40,692 nucleotides of DNA, taken from the NCBI GenBank assembly GCA_017395545.1, contig JAFPUF010000062.1, positions 1-40,692 of the forward strand, given 5' to 3'. The notes beneath the pieces were generated by a model, which did no database searches, was not told where the DNA came from, and saw only the letters and a program-made list of their open reading frames with translations. The translations under genes and the position numbers were made by a program. The DNA comes from Treponema sp. GTDB taxonomy: Bacteria > Spirochaetota > Spirochaetia > Treponematales > Treponemataceae. This document shows positions 1 to 7,526 of this stretch, piece by piece; position 1 is the first letter of the stretch; each line of letters begins with the position of its first letter.

Positions 1-23
1 TAGATGTCGAGTTTTATTCAGAT

Positions 24-1013
24 TTATTTCAGATTTTTCGAATCGCTTTTTCTTTGCTCAGAAATAGAATTTCTTTCCCAGAAGACGCCGCCCTTGTAAC
101 CCTGAATTTCTTTGTTTGTCTCAGCCTGAAGGAGCCGTTTTTGCGCAAAAAGGCAGTATTCTTCGGAAAGCTCCACGCCAACAAAGTGACGGTCAAGTTT
201 TTTTGCCACAACGCTCGCAGTTCCGCTTCCTAAGAAGGGATCAAAAACGATGTCGCCGGGTTTAGAGCTTGCCAGAACAAGCTTTGCGTAGAGTTTTTCG
301 GGCTTCTGGGTGGGGTGGTCGGTGTTCTCCGGCATTGACCAGAACGGAATCGAAATGTCGTCCCAGAAATTTCCCGGATGGGTGAGGCGGAAATTTCCCC
401 CCTTACCTTCTTCCCAGTCTTTTGGTTTTCCGTTTTCTTTGTAAGGAGCGATGACTTTGCGCTTCATTTTGACCGCTTCGACATTAAAATAGTAATCGTC
501 CGGATTTTTGACCGCAAACCAGATGTCTTCCATTGAGTTTTTCCAGTTTGATGAAGCCCCCCTGCCCTTCTCGCGCTGCCAGGTAATCCGGTTGAGAACC
601 GTAAGTTCGCTTTCGACAGCCCGCTGGAGAGAAGAAGTGCATTTCCAGTCACCGCAGATATAAAGTGAGCCTGAGGGCTTTAATTTTTTGCAAACAAGCG
701 GGAACCATGTGGCAAGATATTCGTCGTAGGCTTTTTGAGAACGCTCATTGAAGACTTTGCCCGCAAAGTTTTTGGTCAGGTTGTAAGGCGGGTCGATTAT
801 GATGAGGTCTGCGAAGGCGTCAGGTAAAAGGGGAAGGGCCTCTAAGATGTCGGCATTAATCGTTTTGTCAAGAATTTTTTCGACCGGGACAGGAGCCCCG
901 GAATTCTGAAACGAGCGCAGTTTTTCTATATCAAGGAGTTCTTTTTTGAGAGCAGGAATTTCTTCTTCCGTGAGAACGAGTGTTCGGTTCCGAGGGGCTT
1001 TTTCAGATTTCAT
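24..1013 (-). CDS. Solitary beta-class DNA N6-adenine/N4-cytosine methyltransferase
   Basis: This gene encodes a 329-residue DNA methyltransferase that transfers a methyl group from S-adenosylmethionine to an exocyclic amino group in DNA. The catalytic motif DPPY lies at about residues 74-77 and the SAM-binding motif FDPFLGSGT at about 257-265. Catalytic motif before SAM motif is the beta-class order, with the target-recognition region between them. The open frame extends upstream to 1094, but I chose ATG 1013: the extra residues match the tail of a different gene read in another frame, and a TAAAAT -10 ends exactly 7 nt before this ATG. No endonuclease gene is adjacent within the window, so it may be an orphan methylase, although only 23 bases are visible beyond its stop. 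The recognition sequence cannot be read from the protein. Family assignment is firm; specificity is unknown. Confidence 0.9.
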   Translation of the reverse strand: MKSEKAPRNRTLVLTEEEIPALKKELLDIEKLRSFQNSGAPVPVEKILDKTINADILEALPLLPDAFADLIIIDPPYNLTKNFAGKVFNERSQKAYDEYLATWFPLVCKKLKPSGSLYICGDWKCTSSLQRAVESELTVLNRITWQREKGRGASSNWKNSMEDIWFAVKNPDDYYFNVEAVKMKRKVIAPYKENGKPKDWEEGKGGNFRLTHPGNFWDDISIPFWSMPENTDHPTQKPEKLYAKLVLASSKPGDIVFDPFLGSGTASVVAKKLDRHFVGVELSEEYCLFAQKRLLQAETNKEIQGYKGGVFWERNSISEQRKSDSKNLK

Positions 1014-1020
1014 CAGATTG

Positions 1021-1049
1021 ATTTTACAAAAATAAAGATTTTTACTCAA
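1021..1049 (-). promoter_or_regulatory. Leaderless-type promoter of the methyltransferase
   Basis: On the minus strand TTGAGT (1044-1049) is separated by 17 bp from TAAAAT (1021-1026). That hexamer ends 7 nt before the ATG at 1013, so transcription would start at or next to the start codon. No Shine-Dalgarno sequence is present. The -35 overlaps the last codons of the VapC remnant. Confidence 0.6.
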
Positions 1050-1137
1050 ACCAGTTTTCAAGCATAAGTGTGGAGACATCCTGAATCGGCTCAAAGCGTT
1101 TTGTATTGCGTGTTACCAGAACCATGCAATTATATAG
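1042..1137 (-). pseudogene. C-terminal remnant of a VapC (PIN-domain) toxin
   Basis: Read on the minus strand, this interval gives about 31 in-frame codons ending in TAA at 1042-1044. It contains LVTRNTKRFEPI, followed 9 residues later by LENWFE and the stop. This is the typical end of type II VapC PIN-domain ribonucleases, which finish with a 'V-T-x-N-x-x-x-F' strand and an 'ENW' tail. A TAG lies immediately upstream (1138-1140), directly against the stop of the zinc peptidase gene at 1142, so the first hundred or so residues and any vapB antitoxin are missing. I infer that a deletion fused the peptidase gene to the tail of a toxin gene. The fragment cannot be active, but it now carries the -35 of the methyltransferase promoter. 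Confidence 0.65.
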
Positions 1138-1141
1138 CTAT

Positions 1142-1873
1142 CTATCTTCTTCGTCGTCCACGCTGAGAAATCATAAGAATACGAACAAACGATGCGATTG
1201 CGGAAAGAGCGCTCGCAACATAGGTCATTGCGGCTGCCCAGAGAACGCTTCTTGCACCGGCAACTTCTGACTTATCAACAAAAACGCCTGCACCTTTGAG
1301 AATTTTCAGAGCCCGCCAGGAAGCATTGAATTCAACAGGGAGGGTAACAAGATAAAAAAGGGTCGCTCCGGCAAAAAGAAGGAGGCCGATATCGGTAACA
1401 AGCTGCATGAGCGGGAGATACTGGGCGGCCTGCGCTGAATAACCAAAACCGACTCCAAGAAGGACAAGAAGAGGTCCGAGCCGGGAACCGAGATTCGCGA
1501 CAGGAACGAGTGCCCGTCTGAAAGCAAGCGGAAAATACCCGACATTGTGCTGAATTGCGTGCCCTGTCTCATGGGCGGCGACTCCAACAGCGGCAATCGA
1601 TGTGCTTGAGTACGTAGCGTCGCTGAGGCTCAGAATTTTTGTAGAAGGATTGTAATTGTCAGTAAGATGTCCGCCAATCCGGGCAATTTTTACGTCGGTG
1701 ATGCCGTTTGCCCGAAGAAGAATTGCCGCAGCCTGTGCGCCGGTAACGCCTTTTTTGGTTGGAATGCGGTCATATTTTGCAAAGCGAGACTTAACCGCCG
1801 CACTAGCCCAAAGGCTGAGCAAAAGAGCGGGGATAACGAAAATCATGTAAGTGTAATCAATTCCGTAATACAT
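1142..1873 (-). CDS. YugP-type membrane zinc metallopeptidase
   Basis: This 243-residue protein belongs to the YugP / Zn_peptidase_2 family of membrane-bound neutral zinc peptidases of unknown physiological substrate. The zinc motif HETGH is at residues 101-105. An N-terminal membrane segment covers about residues 8-26. Hydrophobic segments follow the active site at about 126-145, 155-180 and near the C-terminus (about 208-232). The length matches the family (about 225-240). The ATG at 1873 has no Shine-Dalgarno; a TATAAT on the same strand ends 6 nt before it, which suggests leaderless expression. The C-terminus is basic (three or more Arg in the last residues). The gene sits just upstream of the VapC remnant. 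Family identity is firm; substrate unknown. Confidence 0.88.
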   Translation of the reverse strand: MYYGIDYTYMIFVIPALLLSLWASAAVKSRFAKYDRIPTKKGVTGAQAAAILLRANGITDVKIARIGGHLTDNYNPSTKILSLSDATYSSTSIAAVGVAAHETGHAIQHNVGYFPLAFRRALVPVANLGSRLGPLLVLLGVGFGYSAQAAQYLPLMQLVTDIGLLLFAGATLFYLVTLPVEFNASWRALKILKGAGVFVDKSEVAGARSVLWAAAMTYVASALSAIASFVRILMISQRGRRRR

Positions 1874-1879
1874 AGCGGG

Positions 1880-1885
1880 ATTATA
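1880..1885 (-). promoter_or_regulatory. -10 element directly before the yugP-like start codon
   Basis: A perfect TATAAT on the minus strand is followed by six bases and then the ATG at 1873. A TTTTCA 17 bp upstream (1903-1908) is a weak -35. No ribosome-binding site fits in the gap, so the mRNA would be leaderless. Confidence 0.55.
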
Positions 1886-1983
1886 AACTGAAAAAGGGAA
1901 AATGAAAATAAGCCGGCGGACAGGGAGAGGCAGGGAGCCCCCAGTTTCTGAATCCCTAACTTCTCACTTCTGATTTTTTTCAC

Positions 1984-1989
1984 TATAAT
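1984..1989 (+). promoter_or_regulatory. -10 element of the SH3 lipoprotein gene
   Basis: TATAAT lies 9 nt before the ATG at 1999. The predicted transcription start is only 2-3 nt upstream of the start codon, and no Shine-Dalgarno is visible. The -35 is weak (TTCTCA at 1961-1966). Confidence 0.5.
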
Positions 1990-1998
1990 TACCGCACT

Positions 1999-3363
1999 AT
2001 GTCTTTACGAAAAATTTTTCTTCTGATTTCTGCGTCCCTTTTCATGGGGCTTTTTTCTTCCTGCGGTAAGAATCTCGGGTACAGCGTGCTTTTGTGGAGT
2101 AATTCTGAGCATGAGATTGCGGACGGCACGCTTTTAAAAGTTCATATCAGGTCAAATATTTCTCAGGTTTATGTCGTTTCAATTCCTGGAAGCAGAGAAA
2201 ATTTTGAGATTCCGCTCTGGCAGGCAACCGAACCGGAAAGCAAATCAAAGGCGCTGCGTCAGCAGAAAAGATTTTCAGAATTCGAGCACACATACGCCAG
2301 GGTTAAGCTCGACGGGCTTCCAATCCGCTCTGACGCAGTCAACACTTCAAAACAGGTCTACCGTCTGCGTGAAGGCGAGATTATCCGCTGTCTGTACCGG
2401 GGAGCCGGGGCTGCGGTCACTAACGGAAAAGGCAACATGCAGGGAGAATGGCTCAGGGTTCTGACCGAAACCGGTACTTACGGCTGGTGTTTTTCACACA
2501 ATCTTGCACTTTTTCAGGCAGAATCTTTCGATGTCTCTTCAAAAACACAGGATTCAGCCGCTAAAATGAACGATCTGAAGGGTGAATCAAACGGAGACGC
2601 TTCGATTATCCGTGCCCTCATCGCTAAAAAATGGTATCCGCAGAGTTTTGCGAACATGATTAAGGTCGGCCGAATCGACATAAACAGAATGAATACAGCT
2701 TACGGCTTCTCATTCGGAATCAATATCGAAGAAAATGCAGATTCTCCGTTTGCGGGAACAGCGGTACTTAACACGGAAAACGCCGGCGGCTCATGGACTT
2801 ACACAGACATCACTAAAAAGGCCGAAAAAGAATACGAATTCAAGGGCGCAAACCTCAAGATGTCTGTCCGGGGGGCAGGCTCCGACACGATGATTCTTCA
2901 GTACAGCGAGAAAGGCCGTCCGAAGCAGGAAACTCTGGTCGCCCTTTCAGAAGACATTGAAAAACTGATTGAAAATGAACTTCTGCGCCGGCAGAACGAA
3001 CTGAAACGGATAGCAAAGGCCGGTCCGGTTTTCAAAAGCTCGAACTACGGCACAATCAAATTCAACAACGAAAACTCTGTGACCTGGAGCAATTACAAGC
3101 TTCTGCAGCCGGCCATCATTTCGAACAAGGCTCTCGGCTCCGTCACGGTCACACTCGACTACTTTATCGCAGGCTCGCTGAAATCTTCTTATGACGGCGT
3201 TCTCACAATGCACTTCACCGGCATGGAGGAAGGCGTAAACTTCCTTTACAAGCTTACAGACACAGGATTAAGGCTTGAGGACGCTTCAAAAGCTCCAGTC
3301 AAGGACGGCGTAGTAACGGCACGAAGCGCAAGCCCGATGATTTTGTTCTTCGAGAAAAAATAA
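1999..3363 (+). CDS. Lipoprotein with bacterial SH3 domain
   Basis: This is a 454-residue predicted lipoprotein. The signal peptide ends in LFSSC, with the lipidated cysteine at residue 22. Residues about 115-170 resemble a bacterial SH3 (SH3b) domain, ending in the typical GEWLRV...TYGWCF pattern seen in cell-wall or ligand-binding SH3b modules. The rest is a beta-rich periplasmic region I do not recognise, with a helical stretch near residue 320. Similar SH3 lipoproteins are common in Treponema, where their role is largely undefined; a cell-envelope function is inference. It is monocistronic: the next gene starts 220 bp downstream with its own promoter. No terminator is evident after the stop. 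Confidence 0.75.
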   Translation: MSLRKIFLLISASLFMGLFSSCGKNLGYSVLLWSNSEHEIADGTLLKVHIRSNISQVYVVSIPGSRENFEIPLWQATEPESKSKALRQQKRFSEFEHTYARVKLDGLPIRSDAVNTSKQVYRLREGEIIRCLYRGAGAAVTNGKGNMQGEWLRVLTETGTYGWCFSHNLALFQAESFDVSSKTQDSAAKMNDLKGESNGDASIIRALIAKKWYPQSFANMIKVGRIDINRMNTAYGFSFGINIEENADSPFAGTAVLNTENAGGSWTYTDITKKAEKEYEFKGANLKMSVRGAGSDTMILQYSEKGRPKQETLVALSEDIEKLIENELLRRQNELKRIAKAGPVFKSSNYGTIKFNNENSVTWSNYKLLQPAIISNKALGSVTVTLDYFIAGSLKSSYDGVLTMHFTGMEEGVNFLYKLTDTGLRLEDASKAPVKDGVVTARSASPMILFFEKK

Positions 3364-3392
3364 AGGGCCGAAATTTCCTTAAAATATCAGTA

Positions 3393-3465
3393 TTCTCCAA
3401 ATTCTTATCACATCGAGTTAGCATGATAAAAATCGCATTCTAAATATGTCTTATTTCTCCAAATT
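3393..3465 (+). promoter_or_regulatory. Pair of direct repeats upstream of the pectinase promoter
   Basis: The 11-mer TTCTCCAAATT occurs at 3393-3403 and again at 3455-3465. The start-to-start distance is 62 bp, close to six helical turns, and the second copy ends 3 bp before the -35 hexamer. This is a plausible pair of regulator binding sites, for example a pectin-responsive activator. The regulator is unknown. Confidence 0.4.
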
Positions 3466-3468
3466 TTA

Positions 3469-3497
3469 TTGACATTTGAACTTTATAGAACTAAATT
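3469..3497 (+). promoter_or_regulatory. Promoter of the pectinase gene
   Basis: A perfect TTGACA at 3469-3474 is followed by a 17-bp spacer and TAAATT at 3492-3497. The predicted start near 3504 gives a leader of about 80 nt, with AGAGG (3571-3575) as Shine-Dalgarno. A near-perfect inverted repeat (arms 3496-3507 and 3551-3563) encloses a small hairpin and overlaps the predicted start. It could be an operator or a structured leader. Confidence 0.6.
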
Positions 3498-3583
3498 AGA
3501 TTAGAGATTTTTGAGATTTTGCTAAGAAACCGCTTAGTATTCTTAAATATTCTCTTAATCTAATAAAGTTTAGAGGTTCAAAC

Positions 3584-6493
3584 ATGAAAAAAGTCTTTTC
3601 AGGGAAAGGATTCGCCGCTCTGTTAGCGGCTGCAACGCTGGTTTTCGCGGGTTGTGCAGAAATCGCCGAAAACGAATCCGAGTCCGCTGCCGTCATTTCT
3701 GAAGCAGATGAATTAACTGACCGTGCAGCAATTTCGGGCGTTTCTTCGTTCTATGCTGACAATCTTTCGCACGGAACTTTCACTTCAAATGTAACGAGCG
3801 GAAATTACACAATCTATGCTACAAGCGCAAAAACTGTCTCAACTCCGTACAGTTCAGCAAGCCTTCAGAACAAAACTTTCAAACAGGCTTTGAATCTCGG
3901 AGGTGCTGGTGTTGCAGGCTCTTACCGATGCGTAAGTTTTCAGACTTCGAATGCTGCAACAATCACTGTCTTTGCGACAGGTGCTTCTGGACGATACCTT
4001 GCTCTCGTAAATTCAAGCGGAGCTGTCGTCGATAAAAAAGAAACTTCTTCTTCAATCGCCGCATACACATATTCTGCTCCTTCTGCAGGAACTTACTTCC
4101 TTGAATCTCTCGGCTCAGGAATTTCAATCTACTACATTAAGACTGATGCAGGTTCTGGAAGCGGAAGCGGATCTGGCTCTGGCAGTGGAAGCGGTTCAGG
4201 ATCTGGTTCAGGCACCTCTTCTTCTGTAAGCAAAATCACTCTTTACAAAGGCTCAAGCCAGGCTGGAACTTATTCTTCAATCAAGAGCGCTCTCTCTGCT
4301 GTCGGTTCATCTGGAAGCTACACAATCGTAATTCCAAAAGGAACTTACAACGAGAACTTCATCTACTACAACGGCTCGGCTTCAATCACAATCCGGGGCG
4401 CAACTTCTTCTTACGGTGACACTGTAATCAAAGGTCACGGAACTAACATGTCTACAGAAAGAGGCCGTGAGCTTCTTGAACTGAGCGGTTCATGCAACAT
4501 CGTTTTGCAGAACCTTACATTGCAGAGCGACTACTCACGCGCAACTTACGGAAAATCTGATGTTCAGGCAGAAGTTCTTGGCTTCGACTCAACGGGAACT
4601 CTTGCCGCTTACAACTGTGCTTTCAAAGGTCATCAGGACACAATGCGCACAACCGGAAAAACCTGGTTCTACAAGTGCTATGTCGAAGGTGATGTAGACT
4701 TCATCTGGATGGAATCAAGCGGAATCGTCGCTCTCTACGAGGAATGTACAATTTCTTCTGTATACGACAGCGCGGCCGCTTCTCACGAATCTTATGTAAT
4801 GGCTCCTCGTGCGACAAAATCTTCAACAATGGGAAAAGGCGTAGTCCTTCTTAACTGTACGCTTAACAGTGCAAACGGAAACTCAACATATCTCTTCCGA
4901 AACCCGTGGGGAAACAACTCTAACTACTACAACCAGGGTGCTGTCGTAAACTGCTCATTCGGTGGAAGCGGCTGGGTAAGCTTGGCTGCAAAAAATGCCG
5001 CAATGGGAACTGGCGACCAGCAGTACATCGGCTGGAAGATGGATTCAAATGTCGCTTCAAAATTCGGCTCACGCCTCAGCTCAATCGGAACTATCTCAAG
5101 CTCAGTAAAATCTGCAGAATACTCTAACCGAAATGTAATCCTCAACAGAAGGGTCAACACAAACGGAAGTTTCTCTGCTGACTCAAACAAATGGGATGTC
5201 GATGCTCTCGCAAACAACAACGGCTTCGGAGCAGGAAACAGCGGCTCTGGTTCTGGAAGTGGCAGCGGAAGCGGTTCAGGAAATGAATCTGGAAGCGGAA
5301 ACGGCTCAGGAAACACAACTCCTTCAAACGGAGCGAACCTCTCACTCAACGACAAGCCGGTCGGATTCGCAAGCGTTTCAAAACCGTCTAACACCGTAAC
5401 TGTTTATTCACGCTCAGATTTCATCAACTATGCGAAGAAAGGCGGCTACCTCATCTATGTAAACGGAATGATTGACCTTTCTGACGGATACATGCCGTCA
5501 AGCGCAGGCGGTTCAACTTCTAAGCTCGACCAGCTTGTTTCAAAGAACACATCTTATTCTTCTTACTCAGCATTCGTCACTGCTTACGCAAAGGGATGCT
5601 CGACCTCAACAAACGACAAATCTTCTTCATCTCCTTCAAGCTCACTCGGAAAACAGCTCTGGGCTTGTAACTCAGCTTACGGCAACATGATTAAGGTCAA
5701 TGTCGCTTCGAACACATGGATTATCGGTAAAAACTCATCTTCCGGCGTTAAGGGCGGTATGCTCAATATCTCAAGCGCATCAAATGTAGTTCTCCGAAAC
5801 CTCACTATTCAGGACGCATACGATCCGTTCCCTCATCACGAGGCAAACGATGGATACAACGCTCAGTGGGACTGTGTAGTAATTCAGGGCTCTTCAAGCA
5901 ATGTCTGGATTGACCACTGTACTTTCCGTGACACAATGGGATTGAGCTATGTCAAAACCGGCGGCTCTACATCTGAAAAATGGCAGACTTACGACGGTCT
6001 TTGCGACATGAAAGGCTCTGTAAAGAACATCACGGTCTCATGGTGCCGCTTCCAGGATCACGACAAGACAATGCTGATTGGTTCAAGTGATTCTGACGGA
6101 TCTAACTCAACGAGAACTGTCACGCTCCACCACAACTACTTCTACAACTGCGGTCAGCGCCTGCCTATGGTGCGAAACAGCAAGATTCATATCTTCAACA
6201 ACCTTTTTGACGCTTCTAACCCGCGATACTCACAGCAGTATGCCGTAGGTGTAAGGGCAAATGCACTTGTCGTTGCCGAGAACAATATTTTCGGAAGCGG
6301 AATCAAACAGAGTTTCAAGATTGGTGCCGATTCCGGACGTCTTTACGCAAGCGGAAACGCAGATTCTGCTTCCAAGAAAGACTCGTCAAATTCAGGAAAA
6401 CCGTTCAGTCCAAGTTACTCTTACTCACTCGACTCGACATCCAGCGCAAAGAGCAATGTCCAGTCTCACGCTGGTGCCGGAAGCTCAATGTAA
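3584..6493 (+). CDS. Bifunctional secreted pectinesterase (CE8) - pectate lyase (PL1) lipoprotein
   Basis: This 969-residue extracytoplasmic enzyme should remove methyl esters from pectin and then cleave the polygalacturonate by beta-elimination. A lipoprotein signal ends FAGC (Cys24). Residues about 50-185 form a beta-sandwich-like domain, perhaps carbohydrate-binding. A pure Gly-Ser linker follows (about 190-211). The CE8 right-handed beta-helix covers about 215-545, with the two catalytic-Asp motifs QDT (near 350) and GDVDFI (near 370) and an RNPW in place of the usual GRPW near 439. A second Gly/Ser/Asn linker lies at about 553-577. The PL1 domain covers about 590-969, with WIDH (near 775) and the catalytic-arginine motif RLPMVR (near 858). 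Both active sites look intact. The gene is monocistronic between a strong promoter and a strong terminator. The family calls are firm; surface anchoring is inferred from the lipobox. Confidence 0.93.
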   Translation: MKKVFSGKGFAALLAAATLVFAGCAEIAENESESAAVISEADELTDRAAISGVSSFYADNLSHGTFTSNVTSGNYTIYATSAKTVSTPYSSASLQNKTFKQALNLGGAGVAGSYRCVSFQTSNAATITVFATGASGRYLALVNSSGAVVDKKETSSSIAAYTYSAPSAGTYFLESLGSGISIYYIKTDAGSGSGSGSGSGSGSGSGSGSGTSSSVSKITLYKGSSQAGTYSSIKSALSAVGSSGSYTIVIPKGTYNENFIYYNGSASITIRGATSSYGDTVIKGHGTNMSTERGRELLELSGSCNIVLQNLTLQSDYSRATYGKSDVQAEVLGFDSTGTLAAYNCAFKGHQDTMRTTGKTWFYKCYVEGDVDFIWMESSGIVALYEECTISSVYDSAAASHESYVMAPRATKSSTMGKGVVLLNCTLNSANGNSTYLFRNPWGNNSNYYNQGAVVNCSFGGSGWVSLAAKNAAMGTGDQQYIGWKMDSNVASKFGSRLSSIGTISSSVKSAEYSNRNVILNRRVNTNGSFSADSNKWDVDALANNNGFGAGNSGSGSGSGSGSGSGNESGSGNGSGNTTPSNGANLSLNDKPVGFASVSKPSNTVTVYSRSDFINYAKKGGYLIYVNGMIDLSDGYMPSSAGGSTSKLDQLVSKNTSYSSYSAFVTAYAKGCSTSTNDKSSSSPSSSLGKQLWACNSAYGNMIKVNVASNTWIIGKNSSSGVKGGMLNISSASNVVLRNLTIQDAYDPFPHHEANDGYNAQWDCVVIQGSSSNVWIDHCTFRDTMGLSYVKTGGSTSEKWQTYDGLCDMKGSVKNITVSWCRFQDHDKTMLIGSSDSDGSNSTRTVTLHHNYFYNCGQRLPMVRNSKIHIFNNLFDASNPRYSQQYAVGVRANALVVAENNIFGSGIKQSFKIGADSGRLYASGNADSASKKDSSNSGKPFSPSYSYSLDSTSSAKSNVQSHAGAGSSM

Positions 6494-6547
6494 GAAGCTG
6501 GAAGTAAAAAGTTGAAAAACTGAAAGCCAGGCACTTTCTTTTATAGA

Positions 6548-6603
6548 AGCGTCACCGGAAACTACGCACTTCAAAGTGTAGTTTCTGATGGCGCTTTTTT
6601 TTC
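6548..6603 (+). terminator. Rho-independent terminator after the pectinase gene
   Basis: A long hairpin of about 20 bp per arm pairs AGCGTCACCGGAAACTAC with GTAGTTTCTGATGGCGCT around a short loop near 6570. An uninterrupted T tract begins at 6595. It separates the pectinase from the operon starting at 6657. Confidence 0.85.
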
Positions 6604-6643
6604 TTTTTCCAGTTTGCCGTTTCCTTATTTCCTGTTTTTATGG

Positions 6644-6649
6644 TATAAT
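6644..6649 (+). promoter_or_regulatory. -10 element of the GNAT-Nudix-DUF262 operon
   Basis: TATAAT ends 7 nt before ATG 6657, so a leaderless transcript is predicted. The -35 at 6621-6626 (TTCCTT, 17-bp spacer) is weak. This is the only promoter-like signal between the pectinase terminator and the five-gene operon. Confidence 0.5.
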
Positions 6650-6656
6650 AGTTCCG

Positions 6657-7523
6657 ATGCTTATTTTTGAATTGATGACTGATGACGGTCCCGGAACCCT
6701 TCAGATCCGGCAGAATATCCTTGATTTTCTCCTCACCAACGAACACAAATGCGTATCTCTCGTCTCCAGGTTCTTAAAACGCGACACAAAGATCCTCTAC
6801 ATTCTTGATGAACGGAACATAATCTGGGGCGTCCTTTCAATCTCTGCGGGCGGACAAATCCTTCACTGCCTTGAAAGCGATTCAATCCTGCCCGATATCG
6901 AAGAATATTTTGTAGCCAACAGACCGGAAAAACTGTTCAGCATCATCGGAGAACAAAAATACACCAACGAAATCGCAAAAATCTTCCTCAAAAGATTCGG
7001 AACAGTACCAAAATCGCAGACCGACTACGCCCTCATGGAATACAACGAAACAGTCGTAAACGAAAAAACTGACCCGAAAAAAAACGCATTCATCAGAAAC
7101 TGCGAAGTCTTTGACTGCAAGGACTCCGACTTCGACGCAGTTTTCCCGATTCAGAAAGCCTACGAATTTGAGGAAGTTCTTATCGACAAAAGCAAATTCA
7201 ACGAAAAAAATTCCCGAATTCTGCTACGCCGAAGCATTCAGAGTGGCGAAGTTTTTGCCGTCAGATACAACAATAAAATCGTCGGAAAGGCATCTGTCAA
7301 CGCAAAAGGTCAGAACTGCATCCAGCTTGGAGGCATTTTTACCGAAATGGGCTTCCGAAACCACGGAATCGCAACCCATCTGGTCAAAACGCTCGCCCGA
7401 AGGTTCAAATCCGAAGGAAAAACAATCGTCCTTTTCGTAAAAAAAACAAACACGACAGCTATTGATGTCTACAAAAACTGCGGTTTCATGCCTTTCAACG
7501 ACTATAAAATTCTTTATTACTAA
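6657..7523 (+). CDS. GNAT family N-acetyltransferase
   Basis: This 288-residue protein has a C-terminal GNAT fold. Residues about 180-285 include a beta-strand plus pyrophosphate-binding loop region (GGIFTEMGFRNHGIATHLV; the family consensus is R/Q-x-x-G-x-G/A) and a terminal 'DVYKNCGF' strand. The donor is presumably acetyl-CoA; the acceptor is unknown. The N-terminal half (about 1-150) is a divergent, possibly second GNAT-like, domain. The open frame runs back to 6588 through the pectinase terminator, so I use ATG 6657, which sits 7 nt after a TATAAT. It is the first gene of the operon: the Nudix gene begins 4 nt after its stop. Its role relative to the DUF262 genes is unknown. Confidence 0.8.
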   Translation: MLIFELMTDDGPGTLQIRQNILDFLLTNEHKCVSLVSRFLKRDTKILYILDERNIIWGVLSISAGGQILHCLESDSILPDIEEYFVANRPEKLFSIIGEQKYTNEIAKIFLKRFGTVPKSQTDYALMEYNETVVNEKTDPKKNAFIRNCEVFDCKDSDFDAVFPIQKAYEFEEVLIDKSKFNEKNSRILLRRSIQSGEVFAVRYNNKIVGKASVNAKGQNCIQLGGIFTEMGFRNHGIATHLVKTLARRFKSEGKTIVLFVKKTNTTAIDVYKNCGFMPFNDYKILYY

Positions 7524-7526
7524 ACT

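Noticed and set aside
4927..5394. 155-codon minus-strand ORF rich in Pro, Glu and Leu
   Set aside because: It is the antisense shadow of the Gly-Ser linker and flanking CE8 coding sequence; it has no ribosome-binding site and its repeats mirror the linker codons.
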